Source: Porphyrobacter sp. CACIAM 03H1 (GTDB lineage: Bacteria > Pseudomonadota > Alphaproteobacteria > Sphingomonadales > Sphingomonadaceae). Taken from it: a DNA stretch of 64,000 bases. Of this stretch, positions 39,482 through 48,879 are shown one piece after another; within the stretch, counting starts at the first letter, position 1; every line of letters starts with the position of its first letter. The translations under genes and the position numbers were made by a program. The notes beneath the pieces were generated by a model that saw only the letters and a program-made list of their open reading frames with translations, was not told the origin of the DNA and searched no databases. The stretch is from contig NZ_CP021378.1 of the NCBI RefSeq assembly GCF_002215495.1, forward strand, positions 2,480,764 through 2,544,763. The letters run 5' to 3'.

Positions 39482-40459
39482 CTATTCCGCCGCCTGCCGC
39501 AGCTGCTCGCCACCGCCCAGCAGCGCCGTTTCCGCGCCGAGCTCGCGCACCAGCCCGGCGAGCATCGCGGCGATCGCCGGAAGGCCGGCGCCGGGTTCGG
39601 CAAGGTGGCGATCGAGATAGGTCGCGCGGCACACCTCGATCTGAACCGCGTGGATCCCCTCGCGCGGGGCGCCGTGCCGGTCGAGCACATAGCCGCCCGA
39701 ATAGGGCCGGTTCTGCGAGGCTGGCACACCGCGCGTCTCGAGATGGGCGAGCGCCCGGCCGACCAGCGCGTTGTGGCAGGAGGCGCCGAAGCGGTCGCCG
39801 AGCACCACCAGCGGGGCGCGGGTCTCGCCCTCTGCAGGGCGCAGCGGCGGCATGGAATGCAGGTCGACCAGCAAGGCCGCGCCCCATTCGGCGCGGATCC
39901 GCGACAGTTCTTCGGCGAGGCTTGCGTGATAGGCGCGGTGGATGCCCTCGATCCGGGCCTCGAGCTCGGCAGGCGCGAGGCGCCCGCGCCAGATTTCACC
40001 CGAGCCCGGCAGGCGACGCGGCACCAGCCCGAGGCCGCTCCTCGCCCGCGCGTTGCTGCGCTGGCCCGGTTCTGCCGGCGCGGCATCGGCGGGCCTGCCG
40101 CCCTCGATCATATCCCAGTCGACATCGTCCTCGGCGCGGTTGAGATCGAGCAGCGCGCGCGGCGCGTGGGCGACCAGCAGCGCCGCACCGGTCTCGCGCG
40201 CGATCGCGACCCCGAGCCGGTCCGCATGGCGATCCTCGAGCCTCAGTTGGGCGAGCGTCGCATCCCGCATCCGCGCCGTCACGGCCTGCGGATAGGCGCG
40301 CCCTGCGTGCGGCACGGCCACCAGCACCGGCAGGCGCAGGCGTTCGGGGCGGGTCAGGGTGAAGGCCGGCGCCTCGGCAAGCCCGGGCACCACCCCGCCA
40401 CTGATCGCGATACGGCGCGGGGCAGGGCCCGGGCGGAGAGGCTTCGGAGGCGATGGCAT
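39482..40459 (-). CDS. N-formylglutamate amidohydrolase family protein
   Basis: A 325-residue zinc-dependent hydrolase of the N-formylglutamate deformylase (HutG-like) family. AVPHAGRAYP, LEDRHADRL, VDLHSMPPL and IEVCRATYLD are the expected metal and substrate motifs. The classical role is the last step of one histidine-degradation route, but no other hut genes are present, so the substrate may differ. The ATG at 40459 with AGGG five bases upstream is preferred over the GTG two codons earlier. Confidence 0.88.
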   Translation of the reverse strand: MPSPPKPLRPGPAPRRIAISGGVVPGLAEAPAFTLTRPERLRLPVLVAVPHAGRAYPQAVTARMRDATLAQLRLEDRHADRLGVAIARETGAALLVAHAPRALLDLNRAEDDVDWDMIEGGRPADAAPAEPGQRSNARARSGLGLVPRRLPGSGEIWRGRLAPAELEARIEGIHRAYHASLAEELSRIRAEWGAALLVDLHSMPPLRPAEGETRAPLVVLGDRFGASCHNALVGRALAHLETRGVPASQNRPYSGGYVLDRHGAPREGIHAVQIEVCRATYLDRHLAEPGAGLPAIAAMLAGLVRELGAETALLGGGEQLRQAAE

Positions 40460-40596
40460 CGTCACCCTAGCTGAAGCCTTTGGCGCGCAGTGTCAAAGCC
40501 TGATCGTCCGCCGGCCCGCCCCTCCGCAGGATCGCGCAGCCTCGGCCTGCCGCAAGCACAAAGATTTCTTAAGCCGGGTCTGCTAACACCCCCGCC

Positions 40597-40986
40597 ATGA
40601 CAGCGACACGCACCCCCCGCATCCTGCTCGCCGAGGACGAAGAGGCGATGCGCGCCTATCTCGAGCGCGCGCTCACCAATGCCGGCTACTCGGTCAGCGC
40701 GGTGGATCGCGGCACCGATGCCGTGCCGCTGCTGGAGACGGGCGACTACGACCTGCTGCTCTCGGACATCGTCATGCCCGAGATGGACGGGATCGAGCTT
40801 GCGCAACGCTGCGCCGAGATCTCGCCCCGGACCAAGGTGATGTTCATCACCGGCTTTGCCGCAGTATCCCTGCGTGCGAGCCGCGAGCAGCCCGCCGCCA
40901 AGGTGCTCTCGAAGCCCTTCCACCTGCGCGATCTGGTGCTCGAGGTGGAACGCGTGTTCGAGGAAGCGGACGCGGCGCGCGGCTAG
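40597..40986 (+). CDS. cpdR: Cell-cycle response regulator CpdR
   Basis: A 129-residue single-domain receiver. The acidic pair Glu14-Asp15 follows ILLAEDEE, the phosphoacceptor is Asp57 in LLLSDIVMPEMDG, Thr lies in FITGFAAVSLRAS and Lys in VLSKPFHLRDLV. The FITGFA...LSKPFHLRDL ending is diagnostic of CpdR. In Caulobacter unphosphorylated CpdR primes ClpXP for degradation of CtrA via RcdA/PopA and other substrates; its phosphate comes from the CckA-ChpT relay. A CckA gene is present in this window at 52.1-54.6 kb. Confidence 0.92.
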   Translation: MTATRTPRILLAEDEEAMRAYLERALTNAGYSVSAVDRGTDAVPLLETGDYDLLLSDIVMPEMDGIELAQRCAEISPRTKVMFITGFAAVSLRASREQPAAKVLSKPFHLRDLVLEVERVFEEADAARG

Positions 40987-41001
40987 ACGTTCTCGAATCG
41001 C

Positions 41002-41030
41002 TTGCACCTTCCAGGGTGCTGCGATAAAGG
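41002..41030 (+). promoter_or_regulatory. Candidate tRNA-Val promoter
   Basis: TTGCAC (41002-41007), a 17-base spacer and TAAAGG (41025-41030), about 37 bases before the tRNA. It lies just after the cpdR stop. Confidence 0.5.
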
Positions 41031-41067
41031 GCCGCTCCGCCCCTAGCCGGGGCCGATCCGATGGTGT

Positions 41068-41142
41068 GGGCGTATAGCTCAGTGGTAGAGCACTATGTTG
41101 ACATCGTAGGGGTCGCAAGTTCAATCCTTGCTACGCCCACCA
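41068..41142 (+). tRNA. tRNA-Val (anticodon GAC), CCA encoded
   Basis: A full cloverleaf. Acceptor GGGCGTA (41068-41074) pairs with TACGCCC (41132-41138), discriminator A, then CCA encoded at 41140-41142. The D arm is GCTCAGTGGTAGAGC. The anticodon stem CTATG/CGTAG holds the loop TTGACAT, so the anticodon is GAC (Val). The T arm is GCAAG-TTCAATC-CTTGC. Length is 75 including CCA. Confidence 0.97.
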
Positions 41143-41160
41143 TCGGCTGAAAGGCTGACG

Positions 41161-41186
41161 AGCCCGCCCTCACCGGCGGGCTTTTT
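41161..41186 (+). terminator. Rho-independent terminator of tRNA-Val
   Basis: AGCCCGCC (41161-41168) pairs with GGCGGGCT (41175-41182) around a six-base loop, followed by a T-run to 41186. It lies 18 bases after the CCA end. Confidence 0.85.
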
Positions 41187-41251
41187 CGTGCCCGAATTGC
41201 CGGGCGCCGCGCCGCGCAAGGGCTGTTGCGTTTCATTCGCATTTCCCGCGC

Positions 41252-41279
41252 TTGCAAGCCCCCGTGCCTCTGCTAAAGC
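41252..41279 (+). promoter_or_regulatory. Candidate icd promoter
   Basis: TTGCAA (41252-41257), 16 bases, then TAAAGC (41274-41279). It would give icd a leader of roughly 90 bases. The 236-base region between the tRNA and icd otherwise holds only the tRNA terminator. Confidence 0.35.
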
Positions 41280-41378
41280 CCGCGCGGGATCTTTGGGCCT
41301 CGGACGGGCCCACAACAGCTTCCTGTCGATCAAGCACGGCCCCGCGCACGACGGGGCAAGAAGGATAGGGCATAGGCC

Positions 41379-42602
41379 ATGCAGAAAATCAAAGTCGCCA
41401 ACCCCGTCGTCGAACTCGACGGCGACGAGATGACCCGGATCATCTGGCAGTGGATCCGCGAAAGGCTGATCCTGCCCTATCTCGACATCGACCTGAAGTA
41501 TTACGACCTGTCGATCGAGAACCGCGATGCGACCGACGACCAGGTCACCGTCGATTCCGCCAATGCCATCAAGCACTATGGCGTCGGCGTGAAGTGCGCG
41601 ACCATCACCCCCGACGAACAGCGCGTCGAGGAATTCGGCCTCAAGAAGATGTGGAAGTCGCCCAACGGCACGATCCGCAACATCCTCGGCGGCGTGGTCT
41701 TCCGCGAGCCGATCGTGATCGACAACGTGCCGCGTCTGGTGCCTGGCTGGACCGATCCGATCGTCGTCGGCCGTCACGCCTTCGGCGACCAGTACCGCGC
41801 CACCGACACCCTGATCCCCGGCCCGGGCAAGCTGCGCCTCGTCTTCGACGGCGAGGATGGCACCAAGATCGACCTCGACGTGTTCGATTTCCCGAGCGCC
41901 GGCGTCGCGATGGCGATGTACAACCTCGACGATTCGATCCGCGATTTCGCCCGGTCGAGCTTCAACTACGGCCTCAACCTCGGCTGGCCGGTGTACCTCT
42001 CCACCAAGAACACGATCATGAAGGCCTATGACGGGCGCTTCAAGGACCTGTTCCAGGAGGTGTTCGACACCGAAGGCTTCGCCGAGCAGTTCAAGGAAAA
42101 GGGCATCGTCTACGAACACCGCCTGATCGACGACATGGTCGCCTCAGCCCTGAAGTGGAGCGGCAAGTTCGTCTGGGCCTGCAAGAACTACGACGGCGAT
42201 GTGCAGTCGGACACCGTGGCGCAGGGCTTCGGCTCGCTCGGCCTGATGACCTCGGTGCTGATGACCCCGGACGGCAAGACCGTCGAAGCCGAAGCCGCAC
42301 ACGGCACCGTCACCCGCCACTACCGCCAGCACCAGCAGGGCAAGGCGACCTCAACCAACCCGATCGCCTCGATCTTCGCTTGGACCCGCGGCCTCATGTA
42401 CCGCGGCAAGTTCGACAACACGCCAGACGTGGTGCGCTTTGCCGAAACGCTCGAGAAGGTCTGCATCCAGACTGTCGAGAAGGGCTACATGACCAAGGAC
42501 CTCGCGCTGCTGATCGGCCCGGGCCAGGCTTGGCAGACCACCGAGCAGTTCTTCGAGACGATCGTCCAGAACCTCGAGACCGAAATGGCCTCCTGGTCCT
42601 GA
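41379..42602 (+). CDS. icd: Isocitrate dehydrogenase (NADP+)
   Basis: Oxidatively decarboxylates isocitrate to 2-oxoglutarate in the TCA cycle. The 407-residue enzyme is the eukaryotic-like dimeric type: [23 protein letters not shown] at the start (quoted as [11 protein letters not shown]), [20 protein letters not shown], the substrate-site [20 protein letters not shown], and [20 protein letters not shown] with the metal-binding Asp residues. [14 protein letters not shown] gives the NADP site. It is flanked by its own promoter region and a strong terminator, so it is monocistronic. Confidence 0.97.
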   Translation: MQKIKVANPVVELDGDEMTRIIWQWIRERLILPYLDIDLKYYDLSIENRDATDDQVTVDSANAIKHYGVGVKCATITPDEQRVEEFGLKKMWKSPNGTIRNILGGVVFREPIVIDNVPRLVPGWTDPIVVGRHAFGDQYRATDTLIPGPGKLRLVFDGEDGTKIDLDVFDFPSAGVAMAMYNLDDSIRDFARSSFNYGLNLGWPVYLSTKNTIMKAYDGRFKDLFQEVFDTEGFAEQFKEKGIVYEHRLIDDMVASALKWSGKFVWACKNYDGDVQSDTVAQGFGSLGLMTSVLMTPDGKTVEAEAAHGTVTRHYRQHQQGKATSTNPIASIFAWTRGLMYRGKFDNTPDVVRFAETLEKVCIQTVEKGYMTKDLALLIGPGQAWQTTEQFFETIVQNLETEMASWS

Positions 42603-42624
42603 TCGCTTCTCGATTGCCATGGGC

Positions 42625-42662
42625 AAAAGCCGGGCGGCCGGATGGCCTGCCCGGCTTTTTTT
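42625..42662 (+). terminator. Rho-independent terminator of icd
   Basis: AAAAGCCGGGC (42625-42635) pairs with GCCCGGCTTTT (42649-42659) with an inner GGCC/GGCC helix, ending in a run of T. A strong hairpin with T-tract. Confidence 0.9.
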
Positions 42663-42712
42663 CTGCACTGCACAAGGGTGACAGCCCCCTTCCGGCCCGT
42701 TAAGTCCGTCAT

Positions 42713-44476
42713 GTGGCTGGCGAACTGACCCTTTCCCCCTTTCTGTCCGATGCACTGGTGATCCTCGGCGCGGCGGGGATCGTGATCCCGGTCTTTGCCC
42801 GCTTCCGCATCACCCCGATCATCGGTTTCATCGTCATCGGAGTGCTGGTCGGCCCCTATGGCCTCGGCTCGCTGGTCGAGCGAATACCCTGGCTCTACTA
42901 TATCACGATCAGCGACCCAGGGGCGCTCACGCCCTTCGCCGATTTCGGCATCGTGCTGCTGCTCTTCGCGATCGGGCTGGAGCTGTCGTTCAATCGCCTG
43001 TGGCAGCTGCGCAAGCTGGTATTCGGCTTGGGCGCGCTCGAACTGCTGATCATCGGCTCGTCGCTTGCCGCGCTGTTCGGCCTCACCGGCATGCTTGGCT
43101 GGACGGCGGCGCTGGCACTGGGCTTCGCGCTCGCCTTCTCCTCGACTGCAATCGTTCTACCGATCTCGGGCACGCGCACGCCGGTGGGCCGCGCTGCGCT
43201 GTCGATGCTGCTGTTCGAGGACATCATGATCGTGCCGATCATCTTCATCCTCGGCGCGCTCGCCCCCAATGCGCAGGGCGATGGCTGGAGCGGCCTTGTC
43301 GAGACCCTGTGGCAGGGCGGCCTCGTCATCACGGTGCTGCTCGTGGCCGGACGCATCGCCCTCCCCCGCCTCTTCGCCCAGGCTGCGCGCACCAAGAGCC
43401 CCGAGCTGTTCCTCTCCGCCTCGCTGCTGGTGGTGATCGGCGCCAGCCTCGCCACCGCGCTCGTCGGACTTTCCCCGATCGTCGGCGCGCTGATCGCGGG
43501 GCTGCTGATCGCCGAAACCGAGTATCACACCGAGGTCGAACTGATCATGGAGCCGTTCAAGGGCTTGGCCCTCGGGGTGTTCCTGATCACCATCGGCATG
43601 AGCATCGACCTCAGGGAAATCGGCGAGCAGATCGGCATGATCGCGGTGGCAGTCGTGGGCGTTCTGGTGTTCAAGGCGATCGTCACCGGCATCCTCCTGC
43701 GCTTGATGGGCGCCCGCCGCAGCACCGCGGCCGAGACCGGCGTGATGATGGCCTCGCCGAGCGAGACGACGCTGATCGTGCTGGCGGCGGCAACCGCCGC
43801 GATGGTGGTCGACACCGAAACGGCGCAGTTCTGGCAGACCGTCACCGCCATCGGCCTCACCATCACCCCGCTGCTGGCGAAGCTGGGACAGGTGATCGCC
43901 CGCAGGGTCGACGGCGCGCCCGCCCTGCCCGGCGAGGAGGACAGCGCCGAGGAGCGCACCATCATTGTCGGCGGCGGCCGTGTCGGACGTCTGGTGGCCG
44001 ACATGATGCAGACCCACGGCAAGCCCTATGTCATGATCGACACCAACCCCGATCTGATCGCCCAGGCCAAGCGCGACGGCTATCGGGCCACCTTCGGCGA
44101 TGCCGCGCGCGGCGATGCGCTGCCGCGGCTGGGGGTCGAGACCGCCCCGGCCGTGGTGCTGACGATGGACGAACCGGTGCTGGCCCAGCGGCTCGTCGCC
44201 AAGCTGAGGCAGACTTATCCCGATCTTCTGATTGTCGCCCGCGCGCGCGACACGGATCACGCCGCCGCGCTCTACCGCGCCGGGGCAAGCCATGCCGTGC
44301 CCGAGACGTTGGAAAGCTCGCTCCAGCTATCCGAAGCGGTGCTGGTCGATATCGGCGTGGCAATGGGCCCGGTAATCGCCTCGATCCACGCCAAGCGCGA
44401 CGAGTTCCGCGAGCAACTGGAACGCGACGGGGGCCTCAGCGAAAAGCCGAAGCTGCGCACCAGCACGACGGGCTGA
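42713..44476 (+). CDS. Monovalent cation:proton antiporter, CPA2 family (KefB/YbaL-like)
   Basis: A 587-residue inner-membrane transporter. The Na+/H+ exchanger domain (about residues 10-390) has some 12 membrane helices, with ITPIIGFIVIGVLVGPYGLG and ALAFSSTAIVLPI as family landmarks. A cytoplasmic TrkA-N (RCK) nucleotide-binding domain starts near residue 420 with TIIVGGGRVGRLVADMM. It resembles KefB/KefC/YbaL potassium-efflux systems. No KefG/KefF ancillary flavoprotein is adjacent. The start is GTG at 42713; the overlapping ATG two bases earlier is out of frame. Confidence 0.9.
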   Translation: MAGELTLSPFLSDALVILGAAGIVIPVFARFRITPIIGFIVIGVLVGPYGLGSLVERIPWLYYITISDPGALTPFADFGIVLLLFAIGLELSFNRLWQLRKLVFGLGALELLIIGSSLAALFGLTGMLGWTAALALGFALAFSSTAIVLPISGTRTPVGRAALSMLLFEDIMIVPIIFILGALAPNAQGDGWSGLVETLWQGGLVITVLLVAGRIALPRLFAQAARTKSPELFLSASLLVVIGASLATALVGLSPIVGALIAGLLIAETEYHTEVELIMEPFKGLALGVFLITIGMSIDLREIGEQIGMIAVAVVGVLVFKAIVTGILLRLMGARRSTAAETGVMMASPSETTLIVLAAATAAMVVDTETAQFWQTVTAIGLTITPLLAKLGQVIARRVDGAPALPGEEDSAEERTIIVGGGRVGRLVADMMQTHGKPYVMIDTNPDLIAQAKRDGYRATFGDAARGDALPRLGVETAPAVVLTMDEPVLAQRLVAKLRQTYPDLLIVARARDTDHAAALYRAGASHAVPETLESSLQLSEAVLVDIGVAMGPVIASIHAKRDEFREQLERDGGLSEKPKLRTSTTG

Positions 44477-44525
44477 GAAACAATTCGCGCACGCCGCTGG
44501 TAAGTCGGGGCAAAGGAGAGCCCCC

Positions 44526-44702
44526 ATGAGCAAGCCCGACACCCCCCAGTCCGAGAACCCGGCCGATCGTCGCCCCGAAACTCTGACCGACGAGAAACAC
44601 GGCACGGTCAAGGACAAGCAGCTCGAAGGCAATCGCCGCCCGGACACGGATCTCGCGCGCGGCTCCGAGCCCGCGACCCGCGCGGCCTCGACCAAGCGCT
44701 AG
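44526..44702 (+). CDS. Small highly charged hypothetical protein (58 aa)
   Basis: ATG at 44526 preceded by AAAGGAGAG at ideal spacing and ending in TAG at 44700-44702. The 58-residue product is almost entirely hydrophilic (Pro, Glu, Asp, Lys, Arg), with no hydrophobic segment or Cys, so it is probably intrinsically disordered. It follows the antiporter gene by 49 bases and converges on alaS. I recognise no family. The excellent ribosome-binding site and in-frame codon usage are the only support. Confidence 0.6.
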   Translation: MSKPDTPQSENPADRRPETLTDEKHGTVKDKQLEGNRRPDTDLARGSEPATRAASTKR

Positions 44703-44724
44703 CGCCAGCGCGGGGTGGTCCCGA

Positions 44725-47382
44725 TCAGCCTTCGAGCACCGCCTTGACCGCCGCAAGGGCGTCGGCGGCCTTGCTGCCGTCGGGTCCGCCGCCCTGCGCC
44801 ATGTCCGGCCGCCCGCCGCCGCCCTTGCCGCCGAGCGCCTCGACTCCCGCGCGCACCAGATCGACGGCGCTGAACCGCCCGGTCAGATCGTCCGTGACGG
44901 CCGCGGCGATGCTTGCCTTGCCCTCGTTGACCGCGATCAGCACCGCGACGCCCGATCCCATGCGCTGCTTGGCCGCATCGAGCAGCGGGCGAAGTTCCTT
45001 GGGATCGAGTCCCTCGAGCACCTGACCGCTGAAGGTGACGCCGGCGACGGTCTCGTCGGCGGGAGCGGCCGCCCCGCCTGTTCCGCCGCCGCCCAGTGCG
45101 AGCGCCTTCTTGGCCTCGGCCAGCTCCTTCTCGAGCCGCTTGCGCTCGTCGAGCAGCGCGGCGAGGCGCGCGGGCACTTCCTCGGGCGTCGCTCGGATCA
45201 CGCTGGCGGCCGACTTCAGGGCTTCCTCGCGCGCGACCAGCCACTGGCGCGCGCCCTCGCCGGTCATCGCCTCGATGCGGCGGACGCCCGAGGAAACCGC
45301 GCTTTCGGAGACGATCCGGAAGATGCCGATATCGCCGGTGGCGCGCACATGCGTGCCGCCGCACAGCTCGACCGAATAGTTGCGGCCCTCGCTGCCGGCG
45401 CGCCCCATCGCGAGCACCCGGACCTCATCGCCGTACTTCTCGCCGAACAGCGCCAGCGCGCCCGCCGCGACGGCATCGTCGGGGGTCATCAGGCGCGTAC
45501 TGACCGTCTCGTTGGCGCGGATCTCGGCGTTCACCTCGGCTTCGATCGCCGCGATGTCCTCCGGCGTGAGCGCGACGGGGTGCGAGAAATCGAACCGCAG
45601 CCGGTCCTCGGCGACCAGCGAACCCTTCTGCGTCACGTGCCCGCCCAGACGGTTGCGCAACGCGGCATGGACGAGATGCGTCGCCGAATGGTTCGCGCGG
45701 ATGCGGTCGCGGCGCTCGGCATCGACCTTGAGCTCGACCGTGTCACCGACGCTGACAGCGCCCTCGTCGATCCGCACCTGGTGGGCGTGGAGGCGGCCGA
45801 GCGGCTTTGCCGTGTCGGTGACGGTCGCGCGCAGGCCCACGAGGCTCGCTATCGTCCCCGCATCGCCGGTCTGGCCGCCGCTCTCGCCGTAAAAGGGGGT
45901 CTGGTTGGTGAGGATCACGACCTCGTCGCCCGCAGCCGCGGCGGCGACTTCGGCTCCGCCCCTGACGATCGCGACGACCTTGCCCTCGCCGGTCGTGGCC
46001 GCATAGCCGGTGAATTCGGTCGCGCCCTCGCGCTCGGCGATGTCGAACCACACCTCGCCCGAGGCGGCCTCGCCCGAGCCCTTCCAGGCGGCACGCGCGG
46101 CGGCCTTCTGGCGCGCCATCGCGGCATCGAAGCCGGCGCGGTCAACCCCGATCCCCCGGGCACGCAGGGCGTCCTCGGTGAGATCGTAGGGGAAGCCGTA
46201 AGTGTCGTAGAGGCGGAAGGCCACCTCGCCGTCGAGTTCGCCGCCCTGCGCCAGATCGCCGGTCGCTTCGTCAAGCAGTTTCAGGCCCTTGTCGAGCGTG
46301 CGGCGGAACTGGGTTTCCTCGCGCTCGAGCACCTCGGCGATCAGCGCCTGTCCGCGGACGAGCTCGGGGTAGGCCTGCCCCATCTCCCCGACGAGCGCGG
46401 GCACAAGGCGGTGCATCAGCGGCTCGGAGGCGCCGAGGAGGTGTGCGTGGCGCATCGCGCGGCGCATGATCCGGCGGAGCACGTAGCCGCGGCCCTCGTT
46501 CGAGGGAAGCACCCCGTCGGCCATGAGGAAGCTGGTCGAGCGCAGGTGATCGGCGATGACGCGGTGCGAGGCTGCATGATCCCCCTCCGCAGCAACACCG
46601 GTGAGCGATTCCGAAGCCGAAATCAGGGCCTTGAAGGTGTCGGTGTCATAGTTGTCGTGCACGCCCTGGAGCACCGCGGCGATGCGTTCGATGCCCATGC
46701 CGGTGTCGATCGAGGGCTTGGGCAGGTCGCGACGCGTACCGTCGGCCTGCTGCTCGTATTGCATGAACACGAGGTTCCAGATCTCGACGAAGCGATCGCC
46801 GTCCTCGTCGGGGCTGCCCGGGGGACCGCCGAAGATGTGATCGCCGTGATCGTAGAAGATCTCGGAGCAGGGACCGCAGGGGCCGGTGTCGCCCATCGAC
46901 CAGAAATTGTCCGAGGTCGGGATGCGGATAATGCGGCTGTCGGGCAGGCCGGCGATCTTCCGCCACAAGGCGTGGGCCTCGTCGTCTGTATGATACACCG
47001 TCACCGTGAGCCGGTCGGCGGGCAGGCCCCATTCGCGGGTCAGCAGGGTCCAGGCATGTTCGATCGCCTGTTCCTTGAAGTAGTCGCCGAAGGAAAAATT
47101 CCCAAGCATTTCAAAGAACGTGTGATGCCGCGCGGTGTAGCCGACATTGTCGAGGTCGTTGTGCTTGCCGCCGGCGCGGACGCATTTCTGCGAGGACGCG
47201 GCGCGGGGGCTGGCGGGGGTTTCGAGGCCCGTGAAGACGTTCTTGAACGGCACCATCCCGGCGTTGACGAACATCAGCGTCGGATCGTTGTAGGGCACGA
47301 GCGGCGCGCTCGGCGTGGGCGTGTGCCCGTTCCTACCGAAGTAGTCGAGGAAGGAGCGGCGGATTTCGTTGGTCGACGTCAT
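44725..47382 (-). CDS. alaS: Alanine--tRNA ligase
   Basis: Charges tRNA-Ala and edits mischarged Ser/Gly-tRNA. The 885-residue protein has the class II catalytic core ([16 protein letters not shown], residues about 4-19; [39 protein letters not shown], here quoted by its ends). The editing domain has [12 protein letters not shown] and [13 protein letters not shown] (HxxxH and CxxxH zinc ligands). A coiled-coil region leads to the C-Ala domain ending [13 protein letters not shown]. The ATG at 47382 is the only start matching the conserved N-terminus. A partial tRNA-Ala lies at the window's left edge. Confidence 0.97.
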   Translation of the reverse strand: MTSTNEIRRSFLDYFGRNGHTPTPSAPLVPYNDPTLMFVNAGMVPFKNVFTGLETPASPRAASSQKCVRAGGKHNDLDNVGYTARHHTFFEMLGNFSFGDYFKEQAIEHAWTLLTREWGLPADRLTVTVYHTDDEAHALWRKIAGLPDSRIIRIPTSDNFWSMGDTGPCGPCSEIFYDHGDHIFGGPPGSPDEDGDRFVEIWNLVFMQYEQQADGTRRDLPKPSIDTGMGIERIAAVLQGVHDNYDTDTFKALISASESLTGVAAEGDHAASHRVIADHLRSTSFLMADGVLPSNEGRGYVLRRIMRRAMRHAHLLGASEPLMHRLVPALVGEMGQAYPELVRGQALIAEVLEREETQFRRTLDKGLKLLDEATGDLAQGGELDGEVAFRLYDTYGFPYDLTEDALRARGIGVDRAGFDAAMARQKAAARAAWKGSGEAASGEVWFDIAEREGATEFTGYAATTGEGKVVAIVRGGAEVAAAAAGDEVVILTNQTPFYGESGGQTGDAGTIASLVGLRATVTDTAKPLGRLHAHQVRIDEGAVSVGDTVELKVDAERRDRIRANHSATHLVHAALRNRLGGHVTQKGSLVAEDRLRFDFSHPVALTPEDIAAIEAEVNAEIRANETVSTRLMTPDDAVAAGALALFGEKYGDEVRVLAMGRAGSEGRNYSVELCGGTHVRATGDIGIFRIVSESAVSSGVRRIEAMTGEGARQWLVAREEALKSAASVIRATPEEVPARLAALLDERKRLEKELAEAKKALALGGGGTGGAAAPADETVAGVTFSGQVLEGLDPKELRPLLDAAKQRMGSGVAVLIAVNEGKASIAAAVTDDLTGRFSAVDLVRAGVEALGGKGGGGRPDMAQGGGPDGSKAADALAAVKAVLEG

Positions 47383-47553
47383 GGGCGTGCAGTTAGGCAA
47401 AGCGCGGGCCGAACGCAATGGAGCGCGCATTGCGAGCGCCCGGACCGGGGTTCAAAGAACAACCGCATCGCGACGACCGTGCAACGACATCGCCACGACA
47501 GGCCGAAGACACCGCGACGGCAGAGGGCAGAAGGACCCCCCGAAACGCGAAAG

Positions 47554-47586
47554 GCCGGTGCGGGCCTGGGGAGGGCTCGCACCGGC
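47554..47586 (-). terminator. Rho-independent terminator of recA
   Basis: On the minus strand GCCGGTGCG (47578-47586) pairs with CGCACCGGC (47554-47562) around a GC-rich loop, followed by CTTTCG. The hairpin is strong but the T-tract is short. It lies about 80 bases beyond the recA stop. The remaining 280-base gap to alaS must hold the alaS promoter, which I cannot pin down. Confidence 0.6.
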
Positions 47587-47666
47587 GTTCCGCTTGTCCG
47601 GGCACCGATGGGGACAGCCGGACCGGAGCGGGACACTCCGGGCTCAGGCAGGCGCCCGCTTGGGAA

Positions 47667-48734
47667 TCACATGTCCGAGTCCGCGTCCGGCCCGGTCATC
47701 ATCTCCCCGGCGACCTGGTCGGTGCGGCTGCGGATCGCAGCTTCCAACCGGTCGCAAACCTCAGGATTGTCGCGCAGGTAGGTCTTGGCGTTCTCGCGCC
47801 CCTGCCCGATGCGGATCGAATCGTAGGAGAACCAGCTCCCCGACTTCTCGACCAGGCCCGCCTTGACCCCGAGATCGAGGATCTCGCCGATCTTGGAGAT
47901 GCCCTCGCCGTACATGATGTCGAATTCGACCTGCTTGAACGGCGGCGCCACCTTGTTCTTGACCACCTTGACGCGGGTGGTGTTGCCGATGATCTCGTCC
48001 CGGTCCTTGATCTGGCCGGTGCGGCGGATGTCGAGACGCACGCTGGCGTAGAACTTGAGCGCATTGCCGCCGGTGGTGGTTTCCGGGTTGCCGTACATCA
48101 CCCCGATCTTCATGCGCAGCTGGTTGATGAAGATCACCATGCAGCGCGAACGGCTGATCGAGCCGGTGAGCTTGCGCAGCGACTGCGACATGAGACGCGC
48201 CTGAAGGCCGACGTGGCTGTCGCCCATCTCGCCCTCGATTTCCGCGCGCGGCACCAGCGCCGCGACCGAATCGACCACCAGCACGTCGATCGCGTTGGAG
48301 CGCACCAGCGTGTCGGTGATCTCGAGCGCCTGTTCGCCGGTGTCGGGCTGCGAGACGATCAGCTCGTCGATGTCGACGCCCAGCTTCTTGGCATAGACCG
48401 GATCGAGCGCGTGTTCGGCATCGACGAAGGCCGCGGTGCCGCCCATCTTCTGCGCTTCGGCGATGACGTGCAGCGCCAGCGTGGTTTTCCCCGAGCTTTC
48501 CGGCCCGTAGACCTCGATCACCCGGCCGCGCGGCAGGCCGCCGATCCCGAGCGCGATGTCCAGACCCAGCGATCCGGTGGAGATCGCTTCGACCTGCATC
48601 GTCTCCTTCGAGCCCAGCTTCATCGCCGAACCCTTGCCGAAGGCACGATCGATCTGCGCAAGCGCGGCTTCCAGAGCCTTCTGACGATCCACGGCTTTCC
48701 TGTCCTCTTCGACCAATTTCAACTGGGTAGCCAT
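47667..48734 (-). CDS. recA: Recombinase RecA
   Basis: DNA strand exchange in homologous recombination and co-protease for LexA cleavage. The 355-residue protein has Walker [10 protein letters not shown] (residues 77-85, Lys83), Walker [13 protein letters not shown], and the L1/L2 region with [18 protein letters not shown] and [29 protein letters not shown] (the longer ones quoted only as landmarks GLQARLMSQ and [14 protein letters not shown]). The C-terminus is acidic (PDADSDM). A LexA box lies upstream at 48819-48833. A terminator follows. Confidence 0.98.
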   Translation of the reverse strand: MATQLKLVEEDRKAVDRQKALEAALAQIDRAFGKGSAMKLGSKETMQVEAISTGSLGLDIALGIGGLPRGRVIEVYGPESSGKTTLALHVIAEAQKMGGTAAFVDAEHALDPVYAKKLGVDIDELIVSQPDTGEQALEITDTLVRSNAIDVLVVDSVAALVPRAEIEGEMGDSHVGLQARLMSQSLRKLTGSISRSRCMVIFINQLRMKIGVMYGNPETTTGGNALKFYASVRLDIRRTGQIKDRDEIIGNTTRVKVVKNKVAPPFKQVEFDIMYGEGISKIGEILDLGVKAGLVEKSGSWFSYDSIRIGQGRENAKTYLRDNPEVCDRLEAAIRSRTDQVAGEMMTGPDADSDM

Positions 48735-48806
48735 CGCATGCGCTCCTTCGCTTGCCTAGGGGCAAGGCGGAGTTTTCCGCCGCCCGCTGGGGCAGCATGT
48801 ATCGCA

Positions 48807-48833
48807 TTTGTTCTCATGGAACAAGTAGGGAAC
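48807..48833. promoter_or_regulatory. LexA (SOS) operator of recA
   Basis: On the minus strand GTTCCCTACTTGTTC (48819-48833) is a perfect GTTC-N7-GTTC alphaproteobacterial SOS box. Its downstream half-site also belongs to the perfect inverted repeat TTGTTC-CATGA-GAACAA, so three half-sites are present. An extended -10-like TGCGATACA follows, suggesting the operator covers the promoter about 85 bases before the ATG. Confidence 0.82.
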
Positions 48834-48879
48834 GGATAATTTTTCCGCCCTGCCCCGCGCGCCCTTCCCTACCCGCGCC

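Noticed and set aside
40565..40590. CtrA-like TTAA...TAAC upstream of cpdR
   Set aside because: Half-sites are not at the TTAA-N7-TTAA spacing.
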